Below are positions 47,336 through 58,213 of a stretch of DNA of 64,000 nt, one piece after another. The notes beneath the pieces are model-generated. The model was not told the origin of the DNA. It saw only the letters and a list, made by a program, of their open reading frames with translations, and made no database searches. A program made the translations under genes and the position numbers. Source of the DNA: Fasciola hepatica (Eukaryota; Platyhelminthes; Trematoda; Plagiorchiida; Fasciolidae); the NCBI GenBank assembly GCA_948099385.1, contig CANUEZ040000198.1, positions 2,494,501-2,558,500 of the forward strand, in the 5' to 3' direction. Numbering within the stretch: the first letter of the stretch is position 1; every line of letters begins with the position of its first letter.

Positions 47336-48125
47336 GTGGATCAGGTTGTTCTGCAGCAGTTGATCGCACAATGCTCGAATAACGAAAGCGCCATGGCAGT
47401 TGAGCCCGCGAAGTTGGGAGTGGGTGGTGATGAGGAGCTCCTGAAGCACTCAGAGATGCCGTATGGTCAGATCGAAGGAGTTCTGAGGGTGCTTTCCCAA
47501 ATAGGACAAGATGGTGTCATTGTGTGTGTGTCTCCATCCACGTGGGTGACTTCGACTGTGTTGGCGATGATAAGTTATGGACAGACACTTCCAATTTGCA
47601 GTGACCACCGACTGTCCTTGAACCCCTGTTCAAAAAGACGCGCGGCAACCACGATGGATCCGCAGAACTGCCAGAAATGCATGCTCGGCAGAAAGTGTTT
47701 CTCATAAATTGATCTGGTTGATGCATGTTCAGAAATTACACTGCACTCGGAATAGCAACTATAACCAACCATGAACAGTCCATGGCTTTTCTCCAATATA
47801 ATTCTTTGCCGTTCCGTATGCATTTGTCATCCAGGATATTTCAGGCCGGCAAAGACAAGGTGATCCGCGGTATCAATGGGATGATGACATATCAGGAGGG
47901 AAAGCTGATTTCTAGTTCCCCATAAGAAAGAACACTACTGCCGATTGTGACAGCTGCTGATGAGATTTATGGAATAAAACGTATCGAAAATTTGCAAATT
48001 AGGTTTCACCAAAACAGATTTCCTAGGCTTCACAATTCAAGCGGATATCGACCCGATCCCGGTAGTTCCAAACCAGTGACCGTCAACTAGTCACCAAAAA
48101 ATCACGAGAAATTACGATCGATTCC
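47336..48125 (+). pseudogene. Ty3/Gypsy G1 reverse transcriptase remnant, unit C
   Basis: The frame 47,336-47,707 reads PYGQIEGVLRVLSQIGQDGV, then STWVTSTVLAMISYGQTLPI, then CSDHRLSLNPC and RKCFS. This is the standard Ty3/Gypsy RT N-terminal half ('..dGvI.pv.sS.WvtPvv...K.dG..R.c.DyR.lN'). After a stop it reads IDLVDA (motif A, 47,709-47,726), PWLFSNIILCRS (fingers), and in the next frame VIRGINGMMTYQEGKL. There the catalytic YxDD reads YQEG, so both aspartates are lost. KTDFLGFTIQADIDPIPV follows at about 48,010-48,065, the usual 'FLGf.Is..Gi..dP' thumb segment. Several stops and frameshifts make it inactive. Confidence 0.8.
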
Positions 48126-49079
48126 TGGATGCTCGCAGGGCTACTTCAGATTCATTCCCAATTCTTTGACGTGAGCCGAACCTGCGGGTTCTGGCCCATT
48201 CATCCGATGCAGAGCAGCGAAACAAGCAATTTGGAAAAAAAACAGCACGTGGTCTTGTTTAGAATATCGTTCGCCGACCGACACTAACCTCATTCGCGCC
48301 GTCTGAGTGGACCACACGGATAACCGACTCGTCCAAATTGGCGATAGGTGCACATCGGACTGAAGTTAACAATTGTCACCGACCACCAAACTAATCAGCT
48401 CTCATTTGACGCAGATAAATTCGTCTCCCATTCCAAGGCTGCTGTGACTCAACGACGAAGCATTACCTGAGCTGCCTAAAACTACGACGTCCTGCATCGA
48501 TAAGGCAAAACCGTCATCGAGATGGATTTTCAAGCACAAATACCATTTCATTACTGCGACCGCTCTCATGTTCACGTCAACATTGATGTAGCAGAATAAA
48601 GGAAGCTACTCCTCGGTGACTTCAGCGATCAGAAATGGATGGCGACCCGGACTGAAGCGGAATTTCCTTCACTTTTTCGTACTGTGAGTGGAATTAAGTA
48701 TCCAATTTGATGGTGTCCAATGCTGAGGTGACCAACTTGAATTCCATTTCCATTTCACAAGTCGGGTTTGGTTCAACTGTATTTAGGCATTTGGGTGTGA
48801 ATAAAATGAAGCCACTGGCTTGACAGATTTTTCGGTAGCCGGAATTGGATGCAGACATTTGCACTTTGGCAATGAACCCGTGGTCCGAAAGCAAGGGGTT
48901 CACTGACTCCTATTTCAGATGTCCAGAATTGTTCCTGATTAGTTGGCCAAACAACTCGTTAGTAATGCAGAATTAACGGAAGCGCCTCAGCCGAGAAGCA
49001 ACTCGTCGGGCACTGGTCACCGAAAATGGATCGTAGTTCTGTGAGGCGGAGCTGAAAATTAGCTTGGGAAAATCGGATG
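48126..49079 (+). pseudogene. Ty3/Gypsy G1 RNase H to integrase core region, heavily decayed
   Basis: By position this should hold RNase H, the integrase zinc finger and the catalytic core. I cannot read clear motifs: only short stretches such as LRFIPNS right after the thumb fit. It is included because flanking domains on both sides are from the same element. Confidence 0.4.
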
Positions 49080-49290
49080 TTGCCATTTGTGTACAGCGCC
49101 AAACCACCCGTGCTCTAACGGTGCATCAGCAAACTTGGTGCGCTCCGTGAAAAGTGCCCTATCATCAGGGATTGCGAGAACGTTGCCCGACTTGGAGGTG
49201 TTCCTGGACAGTTTCCTGTTGCAATACCGAGACGCAGTGCACACGACCACCAGGGAGATTTCAGCCGTTCTGTTCAGGTCCTGATAACTA
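49080..49290 (+). pseudogene. Ty3/Gypsy G1 integrase core end, unit C
   Basis: The frame 49,087-49,284 reads APNHPCSNGASANLVRSVKS, then a segment with LEVFLDSFLLQYRDAVHTTT, then SAVLFRS. This matches the end of the Gypsy integrase core ('aPyHPqSNGlaErfvrtlK.al......l...l..fL..YR.tpH.ttg.sPaeLlfgr'). The glutamate of the DDE triad, expected in 'NGxxE', is replaced (SANLV). It is a decayed copy, open for 65 codons. Confidence 0.85.
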
Positions 49291-49700
49291 CGGTCATCGT
49301 TGACATGTCTTGATTCCGGCAACGTCGCATTAGATCAATAGCAACGACTTAACTTAAGGGATCAGTTGCAGATATCTTGCTCAGTCGATGGTCGAGATTA
49401 CGTAGGTGGATGATGAATAAGTGCACCGGCGCCACATCGGTCAAATCCGTTTCGAATGGCGACCGCCAACGTGGCCGATCACACTGCTGAGACGACCGAA
49501 GATCCAGATGGTGACTGTGTTGATTACAGGGATCCATTTAATCCTCCAACCAAAACGACGGCTACCGCTGTCGAGCCAAAGCCACCAGCTCCAGTTCGGA
49601 TATCAGTGCGACTGGGGATCCCAATAACGAGGAGCACCTGAAAGAGGACAGATGGGATGATTCAGTCAGCATCACACGTGATATGGCCAAGTATATTTTC
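49291..49700 (+). pseudogene. Ty3/Gypsy G1 integrase C-terminal tail, unit C
   Basis: VHRRHIGQIRFEW (about 49,418-49,456) matches the 'hrRHidqir' motif found at the end of Gypsy pol. The frame 49,456-49,641 follows with a Pro/Thr-rich tail (DPFNPPTKTTATAVEPKPPA), typical of linker-like pol C-termini. Confidence 0.65.
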
Positions 49701-50110
49701 GTAGCTACGCTCGCGTTTAGGATCCTCAACCAATTAGGATTGCTATGGACGGGTACAGGGAAGCCCACTGTGATTGATCAAATTTTAACTTGCCAATAAT
49801 TTCTTTTGCTTCATCATTTATACTAATCAGTTCTGGAATAAAGTTATCGTGCTATTTCGCAGCCTGGGCATTCTTGCCATTTTGGATTAGGTGGTTTCGA
49901 GTGGGAGCGATTTCAACACATTCCACCAGCTTGTGTACAGAGAATATCACAAGACAATGTAGTTCTCTTTCTTGTTTGACGTGAGAATAATCATTTATCT
50001 TGGAAATCATAACAGAGGTTTGGTGAAAATCGTTGCGTTGTTGAGTTCTACATGATGCAGTACTATGTGAATCAAGCAGCTTTGGTTCAGCATAAAAAAC
50101 CAAAGAGCTA
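49701..50110. repeat. 3' end / LTR-like segment of Gypsy G1, unit C
   Basis: Contains AATAAAG (about 49,837) and, at 49,885-50,100, the same sequence as unit B 24,110-24,340. It is probably part of the 3' LTR or UTR. The matching 5' LTR was not identified. Confidence 0.45.
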
Positions 50111-50439
50111 AACGGGATGGACTACTTAAGCCGGAGATGTAATCATGACTGTCAGGTCAATGGGAAACATCGGGTTCTAACCACTGTGCCCGAGGAGAAG
50201 ACACTCCAGTGAATAAACAAGGGAGAAACAGTTCACCGATCTGAAAAGCTTCACTTGATGGACGTAGAAGTAGCGTACCCCGGTTTTATATCGACGACGA
50301 GAGATCATCGCACATCATTGAACAACTATCACCAAACTCATCTTGGCATCCTTCGACCAAAAAGATGCTATCCCTTCCACGTTTCGCTTTCTCTATTGGG
50401 TGCATTGGGCTAAGGACTGAATTCAAAGAGTGGATCGTT

Positions 50440-51115
50440 AACAAAGCACCATTGAAGACAAGACAGAATACTTGCACATACAGAATTCACGCGACAAGCT
50501 AGAAAAAGTTCCTCCACGGGTTCTCGGTTATTTTCCCGTGTTTGGTAGCGCCTCACTATGTTCTGGGTCATAGTTCCCAATTAAAATTCCGTTCTGTCTT
50601 GTTGGTAGTCGGCAAGTACGATATGCCCTAAAATCTCCATCGCTTATTTAGGGAAACAAATTTCTTGTTTATCTGCACTTCACCTCTCTCATCCCAATTC
50701 TGAATAGAGATGGGAGGCTGCTATGAGTCGTGACCGTCAACTTCCATTTCTCGGTACCGGTTCATTGTGTCCTCAAAACAAGCATAAAAGACCTTTCTTC
50801 AGCGTTAACACTAGGCTCTCCAGCTACAAACTGGGCTTCCCGTTTCACTCTACGCATGCCGGGTAATTCGGTGTCTGGTGCTTGTGGTAAGGCTGGCGTT
50901 GATATCGTTCGCGGCATGAAGACTGTGCGTGTACTGCTCGACTGGATTCCTATGACCAGTCGTATATGTGCGAATCGAGTGAACGGTTCTATACATGTAA
51001 ACATCACTAGACTGAAGAGTCAATGTCTGTTTGTCGATTATGTGCATGCCCCAAATGACTGCAACTCGTCTGAGGCTAAAAATGAATACCACCATGAGTT
51101 TATCAATTGAACCGT
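50440..51115 (+). pseudogene. Non-LTR element apurinic-type endonuclease remnant, unit C (EN3)
   Basis: The frame 50,730-51,110 reads NWASRFTLRMPGNSVSGACG, then GVDIVRGMKTVRVLLDWIPM, then ANRVNGSIHVNITRLKSQCL, then CLFVDYVHAPNDCNSSEAKN. This is the central EEP endonuclease region of fluke CR1/RTE-type elements, better conserved than EN2 ('vR.NGSirVN.sRLK..CLFV.svyAP.DCsSsE.K.EfyhEl'). The upstream part is shared with 25,160-25,460. The C-terminal catalytic motifs are lost. The RT of the same element is at 53,590-54,915. Confidence 0.8.
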
Positions 51116-51600
51116 AGTATGCATTCAACGGACAATGATCACACAGCTGCCTGTGTGAATTCGAATCTGCTTCTCGACGGCGGCCGGAAATACATCAAAG
51201 ACTAAAATTCTCGTCCGTCACTACTCGACGATATCAAAGAATGTGCCTCCATGCAGAAATATTGTAAAACTCAAGTGTGACACATTCTGTTTTATTTCAC
51301 TGTACTCTCTCTTTAATAGTACATAATGGTACCGTACATGATACCGCCCAGATGAAAAATTGAGCTACGTTCTATTCGTCCTTGATGTTCCTACTTCGCA
51401 GTGGTTGTGTGCGGGTTTCAGCCTGTTCAATCCATTTGATTTCACATTTTGCGTTGCTCAAAGGATTCAAACCATGATTGCATCTGAAATGAAACCTCTT
51501 GATGTAAGGCCTACATTTCAGCTGAATGGCGACTACATGGAATGTTTCAATAAATCGTATTAGGCCCGAGACCTTTTTGATGATGCGAAGAAAACAGTGT
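51116..51600 (+). pseudogene. Non-LTR linker, unit C, left of nested Gypsy G2
   Basis: Homologous to unit B about 26,100-26,580 (ATTGTAAAA.TCAAG, TACATGATACCGC, GATGATGCGAAGA). Homology stops at about 51,600 and resumes at about 53,209. Confidence 0.7.
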
Positions 51601-52086
51601 TTTTCGTTCATCCCATTTGCAGAAATGTATACACTCCCATGAGAACATCGTCTTTTCCGGATCCTACCATCAGTCTACCAAACGACAAGGTAAGAATCAT
51701 CATTTTATAGCATTTCAGGTTAGTCAATTTCACTGCTGCAGAGAAAGCCAAATAAAACAGCCTCACTAGACTTGCAAACTGATCCGTTCGTGAATTCATT
51801 CTTCAGCTGGAGACACAGGCAGCGAAGTGCGACTGAGGTCCGACATGGGAACATCAACTGTGCAATCGCTTGATTGTGGGAATCAACTTCCAGTTTGGAA
51901 CAGAGGTTGTTGCTTGCAACTTATCAGACCCTTCATCACGTTAGCTTAATTCGTGAAAAGTATCGGGAAGTAAATGCTGTTTCGGAGTCCACACTGTTCC
52001 ATTCTTCCTAAAATCAAGTAGTTCGACACACTCAAAATTTACCTCATTTTACCAAGCCGATACGTTGTCTAGACAATCGGCCCCAC

Positions 52087-52390
52087 TTGAGCGATCGATT
52101 CATTCGAAATCTAACCATAAATGTTCCGATTAGGACAAGTGTGTTTTATCTGGTCCGTTACGTCGTTGTTTCACATGTCCTCGTCGACGAGCTATGCGTT
52201 TTGCCTGTGGTAAATTTGGTCACATTGATAGTGCTTGTAGAATTAGCCCAGCATATCGACAGAAGATCCACTCAGCGTCATCTGACACTTCCTCACTTCC
52301 TATCAGGTTTTCGACACTTGAATTAGCCCTCTTGTCAGAGAAGGTTCCACATTTTACCAGGAGTCTCTCACTCAAGCGGGTAGTCAACAC
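52087..52390 (+). pseudogene. Gypsy G2 gag C-terminus with CCHC knuckle
   Basis: The frame 52,194-52,418 reads MRFACGKFGHIDSACRIS, which is C-x2-C-G-K-F-G-H-x4-C with the first Cys changed to Arg. The nucleocapsid knuckle binds element RNA in intact elements. It is followed within 150 bases by the protease, in a different frame. Confidence 0.7.
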
Positions 52391-52696
52391 ACTTTTATTG
52401 TTGACACTGGGCGTGTAGAATCCATCATTTCACCTAAAGATAAAAGTTGCGTTCATCCCATCGATAAGATTAATCCTACCAGTGTGGCTATTCCAGGTAT
52501 TACTGGATACAAGCTCCCCCATGTCGGTTCTTGGATGGTTCCAACTCAGCTTCGTGACTCTGATCCCATTGAATTTAAGTTTTTGGTTTCTGATTCTGGA
52601 ATTCCACTTCTTGGTTTTAAAGTTGATCGTAAACTGCACATCGACGTCGCTCTTCTAAACTCTTCAACCGATTCATTGAATATACTACAGCTTTAA
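52391..52696 (+). pseudogene. Gypsy G2 aspartic protease
   Basis: Reads TFIVDTGRVESIISP, with the D-T-G active site intact at 52,403-52,411, then VAIPGITGYKLPHVGSW (flap), FKFLVSDSG and IPLLGFKVDRKLHID (the hydrophobic-hydrophobic-Gly motif, LLG). It is open for about 101 codons. This is the best-preserved catalytic domain in the window. Family knowledge: such proteases cleave the Gag-Pol polyprotein. It cannot act alone here because gag and RT are broken around it. Confidence 0.8.
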
Positions 52697-52739
52697 AAAA
52701 TGTTTAAAGGTTTCTGGTGGAATGCACATTCCTGGATCG

Positions 52740-53120
52740 AAGTTAGAGATATCTGGCCAACATCATTTTCCAAAGCGTAGAAAAACTCCTTTTGGCTAAA
52801 GAAAACCTCGCCTTAAAGCAATACATTCTGTGTGAGCGCGGAATTACTGTCTATGTGGAGTCGTCTGACTGGGCCACACCGATTCCGTTAGATGATCACA
52901 ACTGCTCCGAGAGACCTGGCAGCGAGTACAAGGAGACTACTGCGGATCCTTCTTGGATAAGTGCTGCCCTCCTGGGATCATTGATGCTTTTCCCCGCTGA
53001 TCAAAGGTATATTGAACAACTTCACCTACTGCTGACTCCACACAGACTACGCTCAGGAAAAGATTCAACAGCGGAGGAATTATGTTTGTGCCAGTTACTG
53101 ACATTGACACCAATTTAGCT
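52740..53120 (+). pseudogene. Gypsy G2 reverse transcriptase N-terminal stub
   Basis: EISGQHHFPKRRKTPFG (about 52,746-52,795), then in a second frame ERGITVYVESSDWATPIPLD (about 52,832-52,890). This matches 'fcKrR.vPf.lre.v..eLd.L.e.GIi..VeSSdWatPiv' of Gypsy RT. The RT stops being recognisable after about 52,900; the rest of the frame to 53,118 has no motif. Confidence 0.75.
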
Positions 53121-53140
53121 GCTAAACTTTCGGATAATTC

Positions 53141-53208
53141 GTGGTTGAAAAGTAAAACACACTGCTCTTGGTCACCCGCAGTCTAGTGGTCTAGCAGATA
53201 TCTTTGAA
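53141..53208 (+). pseudogene. Gypsy G2 integrase motif fragment
   Basis: HTALGHPQSSGLADIFEW (53,158-53,211) matches the integrase segment 't.fHPQSnGlvErf.r', with the catalytic Glu replaced by Asp. It lies only about 250 bases after the RT stub, which shows an internal deletion of about 2 kb of pol. Confidence 0.7.
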
Positions 53209-53589
53209 TGGAATTTGTTTTGTGGTTCCGCATACATTTTCGAACCTGATCTTGCCATTGACAATTCATTGAACATCACAACTATACACCGAGTTGTACA
53301 CGCCCATTATCCACTTTAGTAGTGATTCCTGTGGGTTCTATTTGAGGCTTTTACGGCTGACCAAGATACAACAACCAGCAACCCTAAGAAGCGATGGATA
53401 TCTGCATCCTCATTTAAGCAGTTAGATGCTCGCAGAACGGTTCCTCTCGATTCCAGATATAATAGAATACAGAGGTGCCTTAAACGCCTATTGATTCTGA
53501 GCCTGCAAAACGGCCGTGAATAGTAGTGTATTGTGGAAGTGGAAAACGCTGCAGCGATGAGCAGCAGCTGCAATCTTATCCGTCTAAGC
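53209..53589 (+). pseudogene. Non-LTR linker, unit C, right of nested Gypsy G2
   Basis: Collinear with unit B about 26,590-26,999 (CATACATTTTC.GAACCTTG-type word, GATGGATATCTGCA.CCTCA, ACAGAGGTGCCTTAAACGC). It leads straight into RT3. Confidence 0.7.
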
Positions 53590-54915
53590 GAAAACACCTG
53601 TTCTCGAAAGTCAGGCGGTATTGAACTGTTCTATGAGACAAACGGCCCACTGATTCGAACTCAGGAGCTTCGTCTAGTCCGTTGGGAGAAGCATTTTAAG
53701 AAGCAGTTCAACTGGATTTTATCCCCCACAGGCTTGTTTAGAAGCGTCATAGCTACAACTGTGGCTGTAGATAGTGGTCCTCTATCAATGAAGAGGTTCT
53801 TTGTGAGCTAGGCTACCTAGATGACATGAGACTGCTTGACCAGATGAGTTGCCCCGTCTAATTTCAAGGATGATGGCTCATAATTGTTATTGGAGTTGGC
53901 AAAACTCCTCGATTTGGTAGGTCACAGTGAACAAATTCCAGAGTGTTGGAAATAATCTGTGCTTGCGCCAAGGATGGTGATTCCTCTTGTGGTAACCACC
54001 CGAGAATAACTTCGGTTAGCACCACATCTCAAATGCTTCCAATGAAGCATTTCCCACCACTCATCAACCACTCGAGAACAGTGCCCCAGAGTGCATCAAG
54101 TTGGGTTGGGACTTGATCTCGGTTGTGTTGAATATATCTGTACTCTCTCACAAATTTCGAACACAGGCACACATTTTATAGGTCAAGTCCCCACCTGTTT
54201 CCTGATCCTTTAGGCGATTTGAGACTCAGCTGACCACATAGTTCATAGCCTTCCGTTGAAGTGTGTATCAGAGAAATTCCGTCCCTCCCTAAAGTCCTTT
54301 TATGTGAACAGCCTAGGCCGTGTTACGTTTCACTGTTCTCCTTCACCCGAGTTCACCACGAGAAGTGGTGTGCATCGGGGTTACCCCTTTCTTCCTTCCT
54401 CTTGACCTTCGTGATTGATACGGTCCCAGATAGAGCATTTTTGTCAGGTGATGATAGTAACATCAAACGTTTACCTAGTTGAAATGTCTTAAAACATGAA
54501 AATGCGAGTGACTTCTTTCTCCTTTATGAAGACCCAGGTAAGTTGCAAGCTTTTATGAGCAACATGAATAACTGTGTATCAATGATTGGTATGCGTTTTT
54601 CAATATGATGTTGCAGGATTTGGTTGGTCCACTAAACCTTTCATTATCTGGAGAATCAAAGACTTGGTTGAATAATTGTTTTCTGGGCAGCGTGATTTTA
54701 CTGGAGGACAGATATTGGTTAAGGTCTCATTGTGTGTCATCTGTGGCTTTGATACGAAATATAGCTATCAATCAAGAGTCGGGTGTGCGCTGTAGCAGTC
54801 AAGCCCGTACTTCTCTGTGGGTAATAAACACGGCCACTAGTGATGGAGGGTATGAGATTATTGTTATCTGAACGCCGACGCGTGCATGTCCCCTGACAGG
54901 ATTCCTCGGCACGCC
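53590..54915 (+). pseudogene. Non-LTR retrotransposon reverse transcriptase remnant, unit C (RT3)
   Basis: Opening words match RT1 and RT2 (SKSGGIELFYETNGPLIRTQ; CGTCTAGTCCGTTGG). The later segment GLPLSSFLLTFVIDTV (about 54,373-54,424) is the RQGCPLSPFLFNFVIDT box and is the clearest of the three copies. The catalytic box reads NASD at 54,501-54,512 (YADD expected). It ends near CAGGATTCCTCGGCACG (54,898), a word also in RT1 at 1,329. Beyond that the three units no longer align. Frameshifted and inactive. Confidence 0.85.
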
Positions 54916-57900
54916 ATATTCGGTTAGGCGAGTACCTGTTGGAAAATGAGTAAGGATGGCCCGTCCATGACATGCAAGAAAGAAATAAAAAATCAAACCA
55001 AATCGAAACAAACCTTCACCAATCAAGACAGAAAAAACGCTGGAATATGTCATTTGCTGCAAAATCGTCCAGATCTAAGAATTGCAAATTCCTGAAGCAC
55101 GTCCCAAAGCTTCGGCATAGTCAGAAAAACTTATTCAGGCACGGATGATGATATTGTGGATCAACCCAATTCTACTATACTACTTGCTTCTTGTGACCGT
55201 CCTATTTCATATTCACCCATTGAAGAATTTGAAACCTTTTCCCAATCTGATATTTTTCTAATTATTCACGAGCCAAAATATACTCATTCTCACTCTAGTC
55301 CGGAGGAGCTTTCCCCTGAAAGTCTTGAGTACAGTAGAATTCTAGCTTGCGCAACCCATGTCAGCTTTGTCGGTAAACTGTTGGACGCAACTCACACAGA
55401 AAAACGCGCTCATCTAGCAGTCTTTCACTAGAAGAACTATAAGCAGTGAGAAACTCATTTCTTGTTGTCTTTAAACACACCTTCCGTCATTGTCAGTTTG
55501 CCCGCAGAACAAAGAGGTCCACAGTTGATAGTAAAGGTTCCTCAAAAACACCACATTACCCCGTCCTAATACAGACGCGTCCGATCTGTCCGTTGTGTAC
55601 TTCATGGATATTCTTCAGCCTCTGATTCAGCACACAGATCCTTTCTTACTTCTTGAAAATCTTGAAGCTTTCTAAGGTCCCTGACAAATAATTAGATGGG
55701 CTCTCTATCCATAACGAACACAGAGCTGTCGGTAGGTCATGCATATGACAGCCATAAAGGTGACTAGACTTCATTCAAGTTCAGTTCTCTGATTGAAGAA
55801 ATACAATGTAAACCTCAAGCATGACCTCACGCGGATTAGTATTGCCCAACGCATTAAATTTATTCTCAATTGCTTGCAAATCAAGAGGAACAATTGACGC
55901 AAACTCCCTTGTTGAAAAGGGCTGAAGGTTATTCATGCCAAATTGCAAGTAAAACATCCACGGTATTGGTTCCTCTCGTAATGAAGAGGCAACGAAACAC
56001 TCCTCATAAAACAGGAACAGTGGGAAGGGAGTGCGGGTTATGTTCATACTGTTTATTGTCGAGTCGACCAGTCGCTTTCACTAGATTTTTCACCACGCAG
56101 TGCAGAAATGCAGTAAAGGATACCAGTTTCCTGAGATCAATTCAATTATGGATTATTCCATGGTTCTGTGTTCTTCCTCTTCTATATTCCACTGCAATCG
56201 GTAACCTCTCTGTAATTGCCCTACTGGAGGCGTTCAAATAAGCTGACAATATTGTTCAAGATGGGTTGGTAATTATTTTTGTGTGATTGATTCTATGCGT
56301 ATGCTGAAACTCATTCGAAACGAGTAACATATAATTGAAGGAGAAATGTGTGCATTACTTGAATTTTGCTATCAAGTTTGATATGAAAATTCACCCTAGA
56401 ACCACAGGAATGTCCCAGTAAAGATTTGGCCAAAATGTTTATTTATCAGTCTTACAAATTTTGACTTTATGGAATTATATACAATAACCAAGGTTCTGGC
56501 TATTTTACCGCCATTTAGTATGCTGGGTTTGTAGTTTGAAATACAATTTCGCGCCCACAAAGAGAGGCTGCATAATTCGACTTTTATTGTCTTTACTGTA
56601 GGAAACAGATGCAATATGCCCTGATTCAAACAGATGAGAAAGAAAAATTTGCATACCCACGTGCTCGAATGTTTTTGCACTCAGACACCAATCTGCTAAC
56701 TGTCACTGCAAATGGAAGGTCCAATCGTATTTTTAGCATAATGAACGAGTCTTCCTGTCTTCTCGTCACTCTGTTACCTAGGTTACATGAACCAAAATTA
56801 CCATGAATTTTTATTGATTTATTTTCCATTCACAGTTGTTACGTCGTCACTTATCTTGCATTAACAAATAACTAATATTGGAATCAGGATTGAGATACGC
56901 AAATCATGAGTGCAGGTGAATATCACTTATCCATTTACAACTTACAGTGTCGGCATAAACCAAAAAATCAAGTAGTAATAGCAATAGACTTTGGTTACCG
57001 TGTCAAACTGCGTGCAACGACGGAAGTTAGAATTACTGGGGTCAGTGGACGATGTGATTGTTTGGTCTTGCTTGGAGTCTGAAATCGCGTATGGAATTGG
57101 CAAATCACAGTTTTACTTCCTACCTCAGGAATACTGTTTTCGGAGAAGTACTGGAAGAATCAAGAAAAAAAATCACGTCTAGGCAAATTCTTGAGCTCCC
57201 TTTATTTCTGTCTACTGGTTACCAATGCTGAAAGTGTGCGGTATCGCAAAATTCTAGTCCTACTGTTTGAAAATATCACAAACTTTTAGATTTCGATCTT
57301 ATTTTTGCTAATCACACGCGACTCTAATGGATCCAATATATTCTCCAAAGTTAGTGGTGCTTTTCAACAGTAGCTTTAGGATAGTTAGTTGCTCCTATTC
57401 ATAAGTAGATTGGGGAGTGGGCCTTTTCATATTTGGTGTAGTTTCAAGGTACATCCGACCATTTTCATTTTAAAATTAAGCCGTGTTCAATTATAGGATT
57501 TTCATAGTCAAATAATGGTTTGGTTGATATCATGGTGATTAGTGAAATAGATATTGAAACAAACATGCTGGGTTTATTATGCAAGGAGCGAAACGACCAG
57601 AGCCAGGTATTTGTGATGCACCATTTTTTAGTCAATCAAGGGTGACCAGCGGGACAGAATGATGCACTTAGTTAAAATCTAGAATGTGCAGTAGTTAGCA
57701 GCGCTCTAGGAAATTGTATTTAGTATTCCCAATAGGAAAATTCACACGGACGAGACCTGTGAGTTCTGCTACGGTAGTAACAGTGATCACGACTGTACTG
57801 ACAATAACGAGAATGTTGAGCATCAAAACTGCTGATTTTACGAATTAATAAATCTGCCTTCATTCTGCCAATCTAATAGAGTCAAGTAGTATAATCCACC

Positions 57901-58213
57901 TACTAACGAGGACTATCCAAGTGACTATATCTAACGTCATTGTTTATTCTGTTCAGTGGGGCACGTTGCATCAAAATACGATGTGCTCACAGTATTAGAG
58001 AATACAATTATGAGTTCCATTGGCTTAAGTAATCCCTGTGATCATGACTACACCCAATCTCTGCACTGTTGGAATTGTTCAGGGCCTTTCATCGACGTGA
58101 GGTTCGTTGGGGCTGCTTCCAACACATTCGCCTAACAGGCACCACATTTTTTATTCTCATAATTTCTGTAAACTGCTAATCGAAGGTTTTTCAAGGATAT
58201 AGGTTTTTGCCAG
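54916..58213. other. Low-repeat tract with unassigned short frames
   Basis: Unit homology has ended. Open stretches: 55,156-55,431 plus (91 codons, Ser/Glu/His-rich), 55,781-56,047 minus (REFASIVPLDLQAIENKFNA), 55,870-56,241 plus, and 56,609-56,806 plus (EKFAYPRARMFLHSDTNLL). The last is preceded by a pyrimidine-rich ...CTGTAG and followed by AAG|GT, so it could be an exon. None is identified. 57,200-58,200 holds nothing I recognise. Confidence 0.3.

Larger units (their letters stand above)
51600..53208 (+). mobile_element. Nested, internally deleted Ty3/Gypsy element G2
   Basis: A sequence absent from unit B that splits the unit C non-LTR linker. In order: gag knuckle (52,140-52,390), aspartic protease (52,391-52,696), start of RT (52,740-52,920) and an integrase motif (53,158-53,211). 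The RT palm, RNase H and most of the integrase are missing. The protease is of a different type from G1, so this is a separate family. No target-site duplication could be seen by eye. Confidence 0.75.

Noticed and set aside
49885..49910. Primer-binding site after the LTR-like segment (TGGTTTCGAGTGGGAG)
   Set aside because: It begins with TGG as expected, but the remainder does not match a tRNA 3' end that I can name, and its position at the 3' side of pol argues against a primer site.
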